Source: Planktothrix sp. UBA8402 (GTDB lineage Bacteria; Cyanobacteriota; Cyanobacteriia; Cyanobacteriales; Microcoleaceae). Taken from it: 6,904 nucleotides of DNA. The notes under the pieces are model-generated. The model was not told the origin of the DNA, searched no databases, and saw only the letters and a list, made by a program, of their open reading frames with translations. The stretch spans positions 1,348 through 8,251 of the forward strand of contig DMPJ01000443.1 in the NCBI GenBank assembly GCA_003456035.1, read 5' to 3'. This document shows, one piece after another, positions 5,897 through 6,904 of the stretch (positions within the stretch are counted from its first letter, which is position 1; each line of letters begins with the position of its first letter). The translations under genes were made by a program, and so were the position numbers.

Positions 5897-6904
5897 TTAA
5901 CTCAAGATCCCAAAGGTATTAGAAGTAATTAAATCTGCCTGTACACCCGCCAGACGCGCTAAGGATTGATCTCCGACGCGAATTAAGGTAGAAGTTCCCT
6001 CTGGGATAATTGTCAGTTGATTGAAAGTTAGGCCCTGAGACAAAATTAAGATATCTTGTCCGACTTGGAAATCAATAATCTGGTCGAAACCTGTATCAGC
6101 AGCCATAACAAAGCGATCGCTACCAGTTCCACCACTGATCAGATCATCACCGAGATCCCCAAATAACCAATCATCCCCGGCGCCACCGCCCAAGGTATCA
6201 TTTTGTTGTCCACTGTAGAGGGTATCATTGTCATCACCACCACAGAGTATATTTTCTCCCTGATTAGCCAAAATTAGGTCATTCCCGGCACCGCCACTTA
6301 ATTGATCTCGGTCAGAACTATTACCAAGGTTATTCTTACCTCCGACACTACCATAGAGAGTATCGTCGCCGTCGCCTCCGCAGAGGATATCGGTACCTTG
6401 GTCACCGAACAGCAGATCATTTCCAGCATCTCCATAGAGCATATCATCCTGTTCACCGCCATAGGCCGTATCATTTTGCTCACCGCCGATCAGGGTGTCG
6501 TTATTGCGGTTGCCATATATAAGATCATTTCCGGCTCCGCCCCAGAGCAGGTCAGGGCCATCTCCGTCATTACTCAGGGGATCGGTTTCACCGTCGATAT
6601 TCAGGTTGTCACCAAATAGGGTGTCATTGCCTTGATCTCCATAAATTGTATCTTTGCCTAACTCACCTCGGAGAAGATCGTCACCTTGGCCCCCTAAGAC
6701 AAAATCATGGCCTGGGCCACCATAAACCGTATCGTTGCCGATGCCTCCTTGGAGTAAATCATCTCCTGTGTAGCCATAGAGGACATCAATATCCTGGGCT
6801 TCATTGACCCAAGCATCAGTGGGACTACCAATCAAGGTATCATTCCCACTGTCGCCGTAGAGGGTATCGTTGCCGTGATCTCCAAAAATTAGGTCATCAT
6901 TTTG
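5897..6904 (-). CDS. RTX (hemolysin-type calcium-binding repeat) protein, 3' part
   Basis: The frame is open to the window edge, so this is the last 335 residues of a longer protein whose start lies outside. Glycine/aspartate-rich nonapeptides of the GGxGxDxLx type (for example GNDTLYGD, GNDTVYGG, GDDTLYGS) fill four blocks: about 1-24, 40-100, 118-186 and 201-265. Three non-repeat spacers separate them, at about 25-39, 101-117 and 187-200. Such repeats fold as Ca2+-binding parallel beta-rolls, usually in proteins exported by type I secretion. The last 70 residues are a non-repeat module with DQIIDFQVGQDILILS (274-289), LTFNQLTI (292-299) and ARLAGV (316-321), a module I recognise from many cyanobacterial RTX proteins. 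Cysteines at 175 and 221 lie in the near-identical units ILCGGDGDDTLY and ILCGGDDNDTLY. The protein is probably extracellular or on the cell surface; its activity would be set by the unseen N-terminal part. Confidence 0.92.
   Translation of the reverse strand, partial: QNDDLIFGDHGNDTLYGDSGNDTLIGSPTDAWVNEAQDIDVLYGYTGDDLLQGGIGNDTVYGGPGHDFVLGGQGDDLLRGELGKDTIYGDQGNDTLFGDNLNIDGETDPLSNDGDGPDLLWGGAGNDLIYGNRNNDTLIGGEQNDTAYGGEQDDMLYGDAGNDLLFGDQGTDILCGGDGDDTLYGSVGGKNNLGNSSDRDQLSGGAGNDLILANQGENILCGGDDNDTLYSGQQNDTLGGGAGDDWLFGDLGDDLISGGTGSDRFVMAADTGFDQIIDFQVGQDILILSQGLTFNQLTIIPEGTSTLIRVGDQSLARLAGVQADLITSNTFGILS
6113..6120. repeat. HIP1 octamer GCGATCGC
   Basis: Third perfect HIP1 copy, in the RTX gene at the junction between repeats and C-terminal module. 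Its presence argues that the RTX gene is resident DNA rather than a recent arrival, though one site is weak evidence. Confidence 0.85.

Noticed and set aside
6298..6483. 61-codon minus-strand frame overlapping the RTX gene
   Set aside because: It is an out-of-frame shadow of the RTX repeats; the RTX frame is strongly supported.
6302..6619. 105-codon open frame on the plus strand opposite the RTX gene
   Set aside because: Repeated Gly/Asp/Asn/Leu codons of the RTX gene leave the opposite strand free of stops. The product is a low-complexity string of Ile/Val/Ser/Thr, with no ribosome site or known family.
5897..6904. RTX gene as part of a toxin or horizontally acquired island
   Set aside because: Only repeats and a common C-terminal module are visible. 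No secretion genes, mobile elements or clear composition shift are seen, and a HIP1 site is present.

Overview
The window looks like a piece of chromosome from a filamentous-type cyanobacterium (Planktothrix/Oscillatoria-like; genus is a guess). The reasons are: three copies of the cyanobacterial HIP1 palindrome GCGATCGC (1569, 3675, 6113), a fairly AT-rich composition with AT-rich intergenic DNA, short heptamer- and octamer-period tandem repeats between genes, and proteins typical of cyanobacteria (UPF0367, a DUF39 protein without CBS domains, a YihY family membrane protein, and an RTX protein with the common cyanobacterial C-terminal module). No tRNA, rRNA, CRISPR array or transposase is visible. 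No gene-free stretch exceeds 300 bases; the longest is 142 bases, upstream of rpsU.

Left part (38-3978): five genes, all on the minus strand. In transcription order they are a class V PLP aminotransferase/epimerase-like protein, a DUF2237 protein, a UPF0367 small protein, an ECF/CbiO-type ABC ATPase, and a DUF39 'homocysteine biosynthesis' family protein. The gaps are 96, 51, 17 and 93 bases. Only the UPF0367-ATPase pair (17 bases) is tight enough to call an operon with some confidence. The others could be read through, because no strong terminator separates them.

Middle part (3979-5534): a divergent 122-base spacer with a TTGACA-type promoter candidate leads into a plus-strand YihY/BrkB family inner-membrane protein, which has a four-cysteine predicted periplasmic loop. 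It converges on rpsU (ribosomal protein bS21, minus strand), and a strong hairpin lies between the two stop codons.

Right part (5535-6904): a 61-codon two-helix membrane protein with a GTG start lies 34 bases downstream of the 3' end of a large RTX (hemolysin-type Ca2+-binding repeat) gene. The RTX reading frame is open to the window edge, so only its last 335 residues are seen.

The window is mostly conserved housekeeping and conserved-unknown genes. I see no clear new multi-gene system. The points most worth a second look are the cysteine pattern of the DUF39 protein, the cysteine loop of the YihY protein, the two cysteines inside the RTX repeats, and the UPF0367-ATPase pairing.
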